From positions 1 through 23,340 of the forward strand of contig CALAXC010000066.1 of NCBI GenBank assembly GCA_937894775.1: DNA of 23,340 bases, read 5' to 3'. Within the stretch, counting starts at the first letter, position 1; every line of letters starts with the position of its first letter. The notes under the pieces were generated by a model that had not been told where the DNA came from, ran no database searches, and saw only the letters and a program-made list of their open reading frames with translations. The translations under genes and the position numbers were made by a program. Below are positions 1-7,800 of the stretch, piece by piece. The stretch is from an uncultured Clostridia bacterium. Its GTDB lineage: Bacteria; Bacillota; Clostridia; Oscillospirales; CAG-272.

Positions 1-821
1 ACATACATATTTTTAGCAACTCCATTAAAAACATGAATCTTATATTCAATAGGAAGTGCATTATTTTCAAACAAAAATTCCTCTATGATGATTCTAGGTT
101 TGATAGGAGAATAATGAAGTTCTACAGTCTTTTTACCATAGTTAATCCTTAACCATCTTTTAAACTTCTTTTCAAGTTCGCTATAGTTAATTTTAGACTT
201 GTCACGACATAAATAATTAAAGGCACATGCATGGGTGCATTTCATGACAAATTGATTCGGTAATTTATCAAAATCAATATCTTCAAATTTATCGAAAACC
301 CCATAAATTGGGATTAAATTATCTGCAAAACCTTTATTTTTAACGTAATTTCTTACTCCATCACGCGAAGCACAAACGGAGACTTCTTTCCATTTTGGAT
401 AGACAAATAACCTGAGATATTGTAGTTTCTCAGTATATCTTTTTGGGTTCTTTAAATTTAACCTATTATGTGTAATGTATTTATACTGCATTTTCACATA
501 TTGGGTTTTAGAAAGAGCCTTGATTAAACCACGAAAAGGAACCGCGATCGCTCTTTTTAATTTGTTTTCTTTTGAAAGCTCGGCGATAGATTCGGAAAGC
601 TTTTTTTCGGGAATAATTATTTCAAATCCCGAAACTGTTTTTTTTAGTGCTTCAATGTAGCGGAAATCGGTAAGAATATAACTTTTTTCCTGAGTTACAA
701 GAATGTATCCGTCGGTAAAAGGAAAATCGCAAAGATAACGTTGGTTAAGCTCGCTTGAAATTAAAGCTCCGTCAAATCCGCTTGAGATCAGTGTACTTTT
801 AAATCTGTTCAACTGTGTCAT
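1..821 (-). CDS. Chimeric open frame: Xaa-Pro peptidase N-terminus joined to a TupA-like ATP-grasp protein (runs off the window)
   Basis: The frame opens with ATG at 821 (ATGA overlap with the stop of the gene above) and has no stop down to position 1. About the first 90 residues resemble the N-terminal domain of Xaa-Pro aminopeptidases/creatinases: MTQLNRFKSTLISSGFDGAL, then NQRYLCDF and ILTDFRYIEALKK. This fits the context, because Bacillota commonly carry such a peptidase near yqeG. From about residue 95 the protein instead matches the TupA-like ATP-grasp family of capsule or teichuronopeptide ligases: RLNLKNPKRYTEKLQ, LIPIYGVFDKFEDIDFDKLP, QFVMKCTH, KPRIIIEEF. The catalytic metallopeptidase domain is absent. 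Composition also changes: TTA, AGG and CCA codons become common left of about 540. The join lies between about 520 and 555. A natural fusion is possible, but a chimeric assembly or a local rearrangement is likelier. Confidence 0.8.
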   Translation of the reverse strand, partial: MTQLNRFKSTLISSGFDGALISSELNQRYLCDFPFTDGYILVTQEKSYILTDFRYIEALKKTVSGFEIIIPEKKLSESIAELSKENKLKRAIAVPFRGLIKALSKTQYVKMQYKYITHNRLNLKNPKRYTEKLQYLRLFVYPKWKEVSVCASRDGVRNYVKNKGFADNLIPIYGVFDKFEDIDFDKLPNQFVMKCTHACAFNYLCRDKSKINYSELEKKFKRWLRINYGKKTVELHYSPIKPRIIIEEFLFENNALPIEYKIHVFNGVAKNMY

Positions 822-1678
822 TTTGAAACATTCTCCCACATTCTTTTCATAGCGAGAGCGTCTTCAGCTTGAGTTCCGTCCGATTCGGATATTATTCTCG
901 GTGCTACGCCTTCTTTTATAATTGCTTCGGCTAAGGGTTCAAAATCGGGACCGAATACCGTGTCAGCAAAGGTAAGATGGCGCTTTTCTCCTGCGTTGGT
1001 ATATTCTATTTTTGAAAAATGACAGTGCAGGTTGTATGCATATTCGTCGCCAAGTGATGTCGCTATTTTATCAAAGACCTTTCGGTAGCTGTCGACAGTT
1101 GGAAATGCGTTTCCTATATTTCTTGCGTTAAGATGTCCGAAATCGACTACAGGATGATATTTAGGAGATATCTTGCAAAGCTCTATTACTTCGTCAAGAG
1201 TTCCAAGCTGATTTATTTTTCCCATAGTTTCGATACCCATACGGATATCGGTGTTACCGTTTACATCAAGATTTTTAACAAGTGTATCTGTCGCGAGGCG
1301 CATAGCTTCCTCACGGCTTATTTTTGCCGCGCTGCCCGCATGGATCACGATAGTATCTGCGCCGAGCAGATCTGCCGCCCAAAGCGAACGGCTTATATAG
1401 TCGATGCTTTTCAGACGTTTTTCGGGATCTGTTCCCGAAAGTGAAATAAAATACGGGGTGTGGAACGACATAAGAACGCCGTGCTCGCGTGCGGCATCAC
1501 CTATCTTTTTTAATGTCGCTTCGCCCGCATTAAGACCGTTTCCGGCCTCAAATTCGTATGCGTCGAGTCCTTTTGCTTTTATCCATTCGGGCGCCTGAAC
1601 GGTTGATTTTTTGCCTTCGGCGTAAAAAGAATCGGAATTTCCGCCCGTGCCAAAGGTTGCGTGATCTATTTTAAGCAT
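818..1678 (-). CDS. Endonuclease IV-like TIM-barrel protein (AP endonuclease family 2)
   Basis: This 286-residue protein resembles the xylose isomerase-like TIM-barrel/endonuclease IV superfamily. Candidate metal ligands occur in the family's order: His73 (SFHTPYF), His113 (VIHAGS), Glu150 (GIETMG), Asp179 and His182 (VVDFGH), His218/His220 (LHCHFSK), His234 and Glu265 (IISES). That layout suggests a metal-dependent AP endonuclease acting on abasic DNA. However, the Asp of the usual D-x-H motif is Lys232 here, so activity may differ and a sugar-phosphate isomerase-like role is possible. It starts 1 nt after the yqeG stop; GGAGG at 1690-1694, inside the end of yqeG, serves as its ribosome binding site. 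Its stop overlaps the ATG of the next minus-strand frame. It is the middle gene of a minus-strand operon led by yqeG. Confidence 0.75.
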   Translation of the reverse strand: MLKIDHATFGTGGNSDSFYAEGKKSTVQAPEWIKAKGLDAYEFEAGNGLNAGEATLKKIGDAAREHGVLMSFHTPYFISLSGTDPEKRLKSIDYISRSLWAADLLGADTIVIHAGSAAKISREEAMRLATDTLVKNLDVNGNTDIRMGIETMGKINQLGTLDEVIELCKISPKYHPVVDFGHLNARNIGNAFPTVDSYRKVFDKIATSLGDEYAYNLHCHFSKIEYTNAGEKRHLTFADTVFGPDFEPLAEAIIKEGVAPRIISESDGTQAEDALAMKRMWENVSK

Positions 1679-1679
1679 T

Positions 1680-2219
1680 TTACTTTTTTTCCTCCGTATT
1701 GTGAAGCTTGTAGTAACGTTTTATAAAGGGTTTTTCCAGCCAACGTTTAAAACGGAAGAAAAGAGTTTTCTTGTCGTTTATAGGCGGAACTATGAGGGAT
1801 ATCATATCTAATCTGTGTACCGCAAGGGTATCGGTAAGAAGCTGATCGCCAAGACCTGCGGTTGATTCTGTGTCAACGCCCATTTCGGTTATAGCTTTTA
1901 GTATGGCTTTTTTTGACGGCTTTTTTGCGTCGGGAATAGCAGGAAGCGATAAGAGCGAGTTATATTTTTCTACTCTTTCTGCAGTATTGTTTGAAATAAG
2001 GGTTGCTTTGATACCGTTGTTTGATAATTCGTTGAACCATTTTATGGTTTTATCATCGGGAAGATCTTGCTCGTAGGGAGCCAGAGTATTGTCGATGTCG
2101 ATAAGCAGAGCTTTTATTCCAAGCGAAGAAAGAAATTCGGGCGTGATATCGCAAAATGACGGAAAAATATAGTCGGGAGTCAAAAGATAGTTCAGAGTGT
2201 GTTTGTTTTTTCTTTTCAT
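1680..2219 (-). CDS. yqeG: YqeG family HAD-IIIA-type phosphatase
   Basis: The 179-residue product has the HAD fold signature: DIDNT with nucleophile Asp41 and Asp43, SNN at 76-78, a Lys pair near 99-100 (DAKKPSKK), and GDQLLTD at 124-130 with acidic Asp125 and Asp130. These match the YqeG family of small cytosolic phosphatases widespread in Bacillota; its physiological substrate is not settled. The C-terminus is basic. It is the first gene of a minus-strand operon. No clear Shine-Dalgarno sequence precedes the ATG (GATCAAAAATT ATG). About nine residues precede the usual family start, so the TTG in LLTPDY could be an alternative start, though it also lacks a clear Shine-Dalgarno. The promoter at 2267-2295 reads into it. 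Confidence 0.9.
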   Translation of the reverse strand: MKRKNKHTLNYLLTPDYIFPSFCDITPEFLSSLGIKALLIDIDNTLAPYEQDLPDDKTIKWFNELSNNGIKATLISNNTAERVEKYNSLLSLPAIPDAKKPSKKAILKAITEMGVDTESTAGLGDQLLTDTLAVHRLDMISLIVPPINDKKTLFFRFKRWLEKPFIKRYYKLHNTEEKK

Positions 2220-2266
2220 AATTTTTGATCTTATACTTTCGCTAATTTTAATATATATATAAGATA

Positions 2267-2295
2267 ATTTTAATATAATAACGCTTTTTTGTCAA
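2267..2295 (-). promoter_or_regulatory. Promoter for the yqeG operon
   Basis: Read on the minus strand, TTGACA (2290-2295) is followed by a 17-nt spacer and TAAAAT (2267-2272). It lies about 50 nt upstream of yqeG and is divergent from the tRNA promoter at 2344. Confidence 0.6.
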
Positions 2296-2343
2296 TAGAA
2301 AAAAGTTTTTAGAAAAAATATGATAAAAGTTTTTGAAAAAGTA

Positions 2344-2372
2344 TTGACAAAGGTTAAAGTTTGTGTTATTAT
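2344..2372 (+). promoter_or_regulatory. Promoter of the tRNA cluster
   Basis: TTGACA (2344-2349), a 17-nt spacer and TATTAT (2367-2372) lie 28 nt upstream of the first tRNA. The sequence is very close to the sigma-70/SigA consensus. Confidence 0.8.
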
Positions 2373-2399
2373 ATTAGAGCATTCAAAGAGAATAAATAT

Positions 2400-2473
<74 letters not shown>

Positions 2474-2476
2474 TTC

Positions 2477-2498
2477 AATGCCGCATTTATGCGGCATT
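2477..2498 (+). other. Spacer hairpin between tRNA-Gly and tRNA-Arg
   Basis: ATGCCGCAT TT ATGCGGCAT forms a perfect 9-bp stem, 10 bp with the flanking A-T. There is no T-run, so this looks like a processing or stabilising hairpin in the tRNA precursor rather than a terminator. Confidence 0.5.
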
Positions 2499-2508
2499 TG
2501 TTGAGTAA

Positions 2509-2585
2509 GTGCCTTTAGCTCAGCCGGATAGAGCAACTGCCTTCTAAGCAGTAGGTCGGGGGTTCGAATCCCTCAAGGCACGCCA
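2509..2585 (+). tRNA. tRNA-Arg (anticodon UCU)
   Basis: The acceptor GTGCCTT pairs with AAGGCAC. The anticodon stem CTGCC/AGCAG region holds TCT, and the T arm has GGGTTCGAATCCC. Discriminator G and CCA are encoded. It decodes AGA/AGG, and AGA is frequent in the neighbouring genes. Confidence 0.97.
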
Positions 2586-2589
2586 CTAT

Positions 2590-2667
2590 GGTGGGATTGG
2601 CGCAGTTGGTTAGCGCGTCAGGTTGTGGCCCTGAAGGCCGTGGGTTCGAATCCCATATCTCACCCCA
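2590..2667 (+). tRNA. tRNA-His (anticodon GUG)
   Basis: The acceptor GTGGGAT pairs with ATCTCAC (one G-U). The anticodon is GTG in a CAGG/CCTG stem. The characteristic extra G-1 (2590) can pair with C73 (2664), and CCA is encoded at 2665-2667. It is the last tRNA of the cluster, directly followed by a terminator. Confidence 0.97.
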
Positions 2668-2668
2668 G

Positions 2669-2704
2669 AAAAAAAGCCTAACGCGATCGCGTTAGGCTTT
2701 TTTA
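2669..2704 (+). terminator. Intrinsic terminator of the tRNA cluster
   Basis: This is a perfect palindrome centred on GCGATCGC, with arms AGCCTAACGCG/CGCGTTAGGCT flanked by A-run and T-run. It ends the tRNA transcript and, being symmetric, could act in both directions. Confidence 0.93.
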
Positions 2705-2750
2705 CATAATTATTTTGTTTAAAAATAATCTGAATTTATCTCGAAAAACA

Positions 2751-2779
2751 TTGAAAAAAGTAAACATATATGGTATAAT
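2751..2779 (+). promoter_or_regulatory. Promoter of the polysaccharide deacetylase gene
   Basis: TTGAAA (2751-2756), a 17-nt spacer ending in TGG, and TATAAT (2774-2779), so it is an extended -10 type. It lies 31 nt upstream of the start codon. Confidence 0.75.
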
Positions 2780-2810
2780 TTTTATATAATAGTTTATAGA
2801 GGTAATTTAA

Positions 2811-3668
2811 ATGAAATATAGATATGGCAAAGTAATTCGTTTGATAGCGCGTATTATGGCGCTTATTCTTGTTTTCTCTTTGACTCTCGTTTCTTGCGAG
2901 GAAGAGCCAAAGCGCAATTTTCCTGATAACGGCAATGATGTAGCGGTCGGAAACTCTCCAAATAAACAGCCGTCAGGCAATTCGAACAGCGGTAATAAGA
3001 ATAACAACAGCAATAACAACAGCAATAACAACAATAGTAATTCGGGTAAAAAGAGAGTAGCTATTACATACGATGACGGCCCGCACAATGTTTATACGGT
3101 AAAGATAGTCGATGAGCTTGCGAAATATGGCTTTAATGCAACGTTTTTCGTAGTAGGAAACCGTGTTGACGGAACAGATTATAACGGCGCAAAGGGGATA
3201 ACCTATGCGGCAAGTAAAGGAAATGAAATAGCGATACACGCATATACTCACAGCAAATATTACAATAAGTGCTCTGATGAGGATTATGAGGAAGAGTTAA
3301 GCAAGACCTATGACGCTATAAAAGCAAAGGTTCCGAATGCAAAGGTTAAGCTTATGCGCCCTGTAGGAGGTGCCATTACCAAGGAAAGAATAGAATCCTG
3401 TGATTATTCCGTAATTCTTTGGGACGTTGATTCGTTGGACTGGAATCTTAAGCATGACGGTGAAGAGGGCGTTAAACAGATAGTTAATAACGTTATGTCG
3501 ACCGTTAAAAACGGCAGTATAATACTTATGCACGATCTTTATGAAAATACATATCTTGCAACTCAGCAGATATTAAAGCAGCTTGACGAGCAGGGCTATG
3601 ACGTGGTATCAGTATCCGAGCTTTTAGGCTCGCCTAAAGCAGGAGTAAAATACAGCAGAGCACAGTGA
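2811..3668 (+). CDS. Lipoprotein NodB-type polysaccharide deacetylase
   Basis: The 285-residue protein is predicted to be anchored outside the membrane: a basic N-terminus, a hydrophobic stretch at about 15-26, and a lipobox LVSC with Cys29. A low-complexity Asn/Ser/Gly linker (about 48-79) leads to a NodB homology domain. The five family motifs are visible: TYDDGPH (Asp88, Asp89), HAYTH (His143, His147 as metal ligands), RPVGG (Arg183), LWDVDSLDW, and LMHD (His241). Such enzymes remove acetyl groups from GlcNAc or MurNAc in peptidoglycan or other wall glycans, commonly giving lysozyme resistance. The exact substrate is not readable from sequence. AGAGG at 2798-2802 supports the start. The gene stands alone between its own promoter and terminator. 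Confidence 0.93.
   Translation: MKYRYGKVIRLIARIMALILVFSLTLVSCEEEPKRNFPDNGNDVAVGNSPNKQPSGNSNSGNKNNNSNNNSNNNNSNSGKKRVAITYDDGPHNVYTVKIVDELAKYGFNATFFVVGNRVDGTDYNGAKGITYAASKGNEIAIHAYTHSKYYNKCSDEDYEEELSKTYDAIKAKVPNAKVKLMRPVGGAITKERIESCDYSVILWDVDSLDWNLKHDGEEGVKQIVNNVMSTVKNGSIILMHDLYENTYLATQQILKQLDEQGYDVVSVSELLGSPKAGVKYSRAQ
3000..3033 (+). repeat. 12-nt tandem repeat encoding the Asn-rich linker
   Basis: The unit AATAACAACAGC occurs twice in full (3000-3011, 3012-3023) and then partially. It encodes the NNS-rich spacer between the lipid anchor and the deacetylase domain. Slippage here would change linker length without breaking the frame when whole units are gained or lost. Confidence 0.8.
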
Positions 3669-3692
3669 GCGATATTTATAAAATCGAATAAT

Positions 3693-3732
3693 CCGCTTTC
3701 AATTTCTTAAAAAGGGTTTGAAAGCGGTTTTT
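3693..3732 (+). terminator. Intrinsic terminator after the deacetylase gene
   Basis: CCGCTTTCAA (3693-3702) pairs with TTGAAAGCGG (3718-3727), followed by TTTTT. The upstream TTG candidate start of the next gene sits inside this stem, which argues for the downstream ATG at 3757. Confidence 0.85.
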
Positions 3733-3756
3733 CGGTTTGATCTTGGGAGAAAAACA

Positions 3757-4776
3757 ATGAAAAGAAAACACGCAAATATACCGATATTTATTCCTCACCT
3801 CGGCTGTCCCAATGCCTGTGTTTTTTGTAATCAGCGCACAATATCGGGGCACGGTGAGTTTAAGATCGAAGATGTGAAAAATGAAATAGACACGGCGCTT
3901 TCGACGATAGATGCTCAAACCGAAAAGGAGATCGCTTTTTTCGGAGGTTCGTTTACGGGAATAGAACGCTCTCTTATGACGGATCTTCTTGATCTTGCTG
4001 AAGGGTATGTTAAAAGCGGAGCGGTGAGCGAGATCCGTCTTTCTACCCGTCCCGATTATATAGACACTGAGATACTTGATATACTTTCGTGCTACAGTGT
4101 TAAAACTATCGAGCTTGGACTTCAAAGCCTTAATGACAGAGTTCTTGAGGCATCTAAGCGCGGGCATAACAGAGAATGTGCGATAAGAGCTTGTAAAGCG
4201 ATAAAGGAACGCGGCTTTTCTCTTATAGGGCAGATGATGATAGGGCTTCCTATGTCGACTCCGTCTGACGAGATATCAACGGCGGAGCTTATATGTTCAA
4301 TGAATGCTGACGGAGCAAGAGTATATCCTACCGTGGTATTCGCTGATACCGAGCTTGCGTTGATGATGTGCGAGGGAAGATATTCGGCGCTTGATACAGA
4401 CGAGGCGGTTGTAAGAACAAAAAAAGTCCTTGATGTTTTTGATAGGGCGGGCGTTCCTTGTATAAGAGTGGGGCTTTGCGCATCGGAAAATCTTCGTGAT
4501 GCAAGTAAGGCTATAGCGGGCGCAAGTCACGAGGCGATCGGTGAGATGGCGATGAGTGAGCTCTTTTTTGACCGTATAAGCGCAGAGCTTGAAAAAAGGT
4601 CGATAAGAGGCGGAAAGCTTGTTATTTTCGTTTCAAAAGGTGCAACATCGAAGGCGGTGGGGCATAAAAGGAAAAATAAAGAAAAAATTTGTGAAAAATA
4701 TGGCTTTGAATCCTTAAAAGTGCTTGAAAAAGATGAGCTTTTAGGTTATAATATTATAATAGAGCATATTATTTAA
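3757..4776 (+). CDS. Elp3-like radical SAM protein
   Basis: The 339-residue protein carries the radical SAM cluster motif CxxxCxxC (Cys17, Cys21, Cys24 in GCPNACVFC) near its N-terminus. It also has FFGGSFTG, the SAM-site glycine-rich stretch, and ELGLQSLNDRVL and GQMMIGLP of the TIM-barrel fold. The family annotation is Elp3/HemN-like radical SAM; the substrate of this clade is not established here. A homologue next to smc is a recurring arrangement in Clostridia. The ATG at 3757 is chosen over the in-frame TTG at 3718 because GGGAG at 3745-3749 is well placed, the TTG lies within a terminator stem, and the domain starts immediately. It is separated from smc by a 59-nt gap with a hairpin. 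Confidence 0.88.
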   Translation: MKRKHANIPIFIPHLGCPNACVFCNQRTISGHGEFKIEDVKNEIDTALSTIDAQTEKEIAFFGGSFTGIERSLMTDLLDLAEGYVKSGAVSEIRLSTRPDYIDTEILDILSCYSVKTIELGLQSLNDRVLEASKRGHNRECAIRACKAIKERGFSLIGQMMIGLPMSTPSDEISTAELICSMNADGARVYPTVVFADTELALMMCEGRYSALDTDEAVVRTKKVLDVFDRAGVPCIRVGLCASENLRDASKAIAGASHEAIGEMAMSELFFDRISAELEKRSIRGGKLVIFVSKGATSKAVGHKRKNKEKICEKYGFESLKVLEKDELLGYNIIIEHII

Positions 4777-4787
4777 ATTTGTAGAGT

Positions 4788-4814
4788 TTATTGCGCTTTT
4801 GTAAAAAGCAATAA
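4788..4814 (+). other. Imperfect hairpin between the radical SAM gene and smc
   Basis: TTATTGC (4788-4794) pairs with GCAATAA (4808-4814) around a GCTTTT/AAAAAGC core. There is no T-run after it, so it is more likely a leader or processing hairpin than a terminator. Confidence 0.4.
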
Positions 4815-4835
4815 TGATTCGGAAAGGAGATATAG

Positions 4836-7800
4836 GTGTATCTTAAATCACTTGAAGTACAGGGCTTTAAGTCGTTTCCCGATAAGACAAAGCTTACCTT
4901 TGAAGGCGGAACTACTGTTATAGTAGGACCTAACGGTAGCGGAAAATCGAATATTTCCGATGCTATGCGTTGGGTTCTTGGAGAGCTTTCTTCAAAAAGC
5001 CTTCGCAGTACAAAGATGGAGGATATTATCTTCGGCGGTGCGGATAGCCGCCGTCCTATGGGATATGCAGAGGTATCGGTTACTTTTGACAATACAGGAA
5101 TGATAGGCAGGCTTGACTGTCCTTATGATGAGGTTACCGTTACAAGAAGATATTACCGTTCGGGCGAAAGTGAATATTATATAAACCGACGTTCGGTAAG
5201 ACTTCGTGATATTTACGAGCTCTTTATGAATACGGGTGTCGGCAGAGACGGATATTCGGTCATAGGTCAGGGACGTATTGCGGATATTATATCTAAAAAG
5301 AGTGACGAGCGCAGAGGTATCTTTGAAGATGCTTCGGGTATTGCAAAATACAGACATAAAAAGAGCGAGTCTGAGCGTAAGCTTGCGTCAACAGAGGACA
5401 ATATGACTCGTATCAACGATATTTTCGCTGAAGTAGAATCGCAGGTCATACCGCTCGAGAAAGAAGCCGCAAAGGCTAAAAAAGCTATCGAGCTTCTTGA
5501 AACAAAAAAGAAGGTCGACGTTCAGCTCTGGCTTTACGATACCGAGAAGCTCAGAGATGATATAGGGAAGGCAGAGGGGCTTTTTGCTGCGGCTGAGTTT
5601 GAACTCAATAATGCCGATGATTCGATAACGGCTCTTGAAAAGCAGAACGACCGTATTTTTGAGATATCGCAGTCTAATAAGGCAGAGTCGGAGAGCCTTC
5701 TTATGCAAATAAGGGAGCAGACCGAAAAGATACACAGACTTGACAGTGAATACGGTATTGCCGATACTAATATTTCTTATACAAAAGAAATGATAGCGGC
5801 GGCAGAGGGTTCTCGCGAGTCGAGCCGACGTTCTATTGAAAACGAAGAGAAGCTTGATCTTGAAAGAACTGAAAAAATAGAAGACCTTAAAAAAGAACTT
5901 GACGAAAAGAACGGTCAAAAGGAACAGGCTGAAGAATTTAAGCTTAAATGCTCGAAAGATGCTCAGGTAATAGCTGAAAATATGGATACCGCACTTTATG
6001 ATATCCGTTCTCTTGAAGCCGAGCAGGCAGATATAAAGGCGAGAATATCTTTTATTGATAATTCTAAAAACAGCGAGCTTGATAAAAATGCCGCTATGCT
6101 TAAAGAAATATCGGAATATGAGGAACTTTCGGTATCTTTAGATCAACAGGCGCAGAGAATAAAAAATACCGTAGATGAGTATAATGCGGTAATGACAGAG
6201 GCGCAGGAAATTCTCGATACAGCAAGCGGTGAGCTTGAAGGACTTTATTCCGAACGTGACGAGGAGAACGGTGAACGCACTTCGCTTTCGTTACGTCTTG
6301 AATCGGTCACACAGCGAATCGAGACCTTTAAGGCTATGGAACAGCAGTTTGAAGGCTATTCGGGTAGTGTTCGTTTCGTTATGAAAAAGTATAACGAGGG
6401 CGGAATAGTTGACCGCTACGGCAACAAGGCGGGCAGGATATACGGTCCTCTTTCACAGCTTATCAGTGTTGACGATAAATACATAACGGCGATAGAAACA
6501 TCTCTTGCGGCAAATCTTCAGCACATAGTGGTTGAAGACGATAATGTAGCGAAAGCTGCTATGTTTGCACTTAAAAAAGCCGAGGCGGGACGTGCTACGT
6601 TTTTCCCTGTTTCTTCAATGAAGGGGCAGACTGCAACAGCGGAGATGCGGGAAGCATCGGGCTATGCGGGTTATATTGCGGTAGCAGATGAGCTTGTTGT
6701 TGCTGATAAGAAATTTTCCAATATACTTTCGGGACTTCTCGGAAGAACACTTATTTTTGACACCATCGACAATGCAAGCGCTATGGCTAAGGCACTTGGA
6801 TATAAAGTCAAGGCGGTAACTCTTGACGGTCAGCAGGTAAACGTAGGCGGTTCATTTACGGGCGGTTCGGTAAAGACCAATGCTAATATTCTTGGCAGAG
6901 CGGGAGAAATAAAGCGTCTTGAAACAGAGCGCGCAGAGCTTTCAAATGCGATAGCAAAGCTCGATACATCGCTTAAAGCTCTTGAGGATAAGATATCCGA
7001 GCGTGAGGATGAAAGAGATTCCGCTGAGCAAAAGATAGGGCTTGTAAGAGTAATGCGTGATACCGAAAACAACCGTTATGAACAGCTTGGCGCAAAAATA
7101 GAGGCGAATGCAACTCTTATCGAGAAGCTTAAGCTTGATTATGAAGAGCTGAAAAAGGCAAGAGAACGGTTCGAGGAGGACCGTCAGGCGCTCAAGGTAA
7201 AGCTTCTTGAGGTTGAGAACCGTATATCCGAGATCGGAGCGGCACGTGCAGATATGGACGTTAAACGCAACGGAATACTCGATACGATCCAGGCTACGGA
7301 TGATTCTATTACCGAGCTTATAATCGGAATAAATGAGATACGCAAGGACATAGAAACCGAAGAACGTATGCGTGTTGAGGCGCAGGAGCGTCTTGACGGA
7401 TTTTGCGAGGCATTGCGCCTTCAGAGCGCGAGAATTGACGAGCTGAAAAAGAGAGTTGAAGATTATAAGCTGGCGCAGGATGAAAACCGCCGTAAGTATG
7501 AGGCGGGCTCGAAGCTGCTTGAAGAACTGAATAAAAAACGTTCGGCTGTCGAGGAGGGCAACAGTGAGTTTGAAAGCAAGCTTGCTGAGGTAAATGCTAA
7601 GATACGTGAAAAAAGGCAGCTTAAGGAAAATCTTTTCAAGGAGTATACACGTCTTGAAAACCGTCTTGCAAATCTCAGAGCCGAGCAGGATAAACTTGCT
7701 TCAAGACTTTGGGAGGATCACGAGCTTACGAGAAGCGATGCGGTAGCGCTCGGTTACCCCTCACTTACTCCCGAAACAAGAGGTGAAGCGGCAGCTAAGC

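Noticed and set aside
2807..3088. Minus-strand frame with a long poly-leucine run
   Set aside because: It is the complement of the Asn-codon repeat in the deacetylase gene.
3718..3756. Upstream TTG start for the radical SAM gene
   Set aside because: It lies in the stem of the preceding terminator and lacks a Shine-Dalgarno; ATG 3757 has one.
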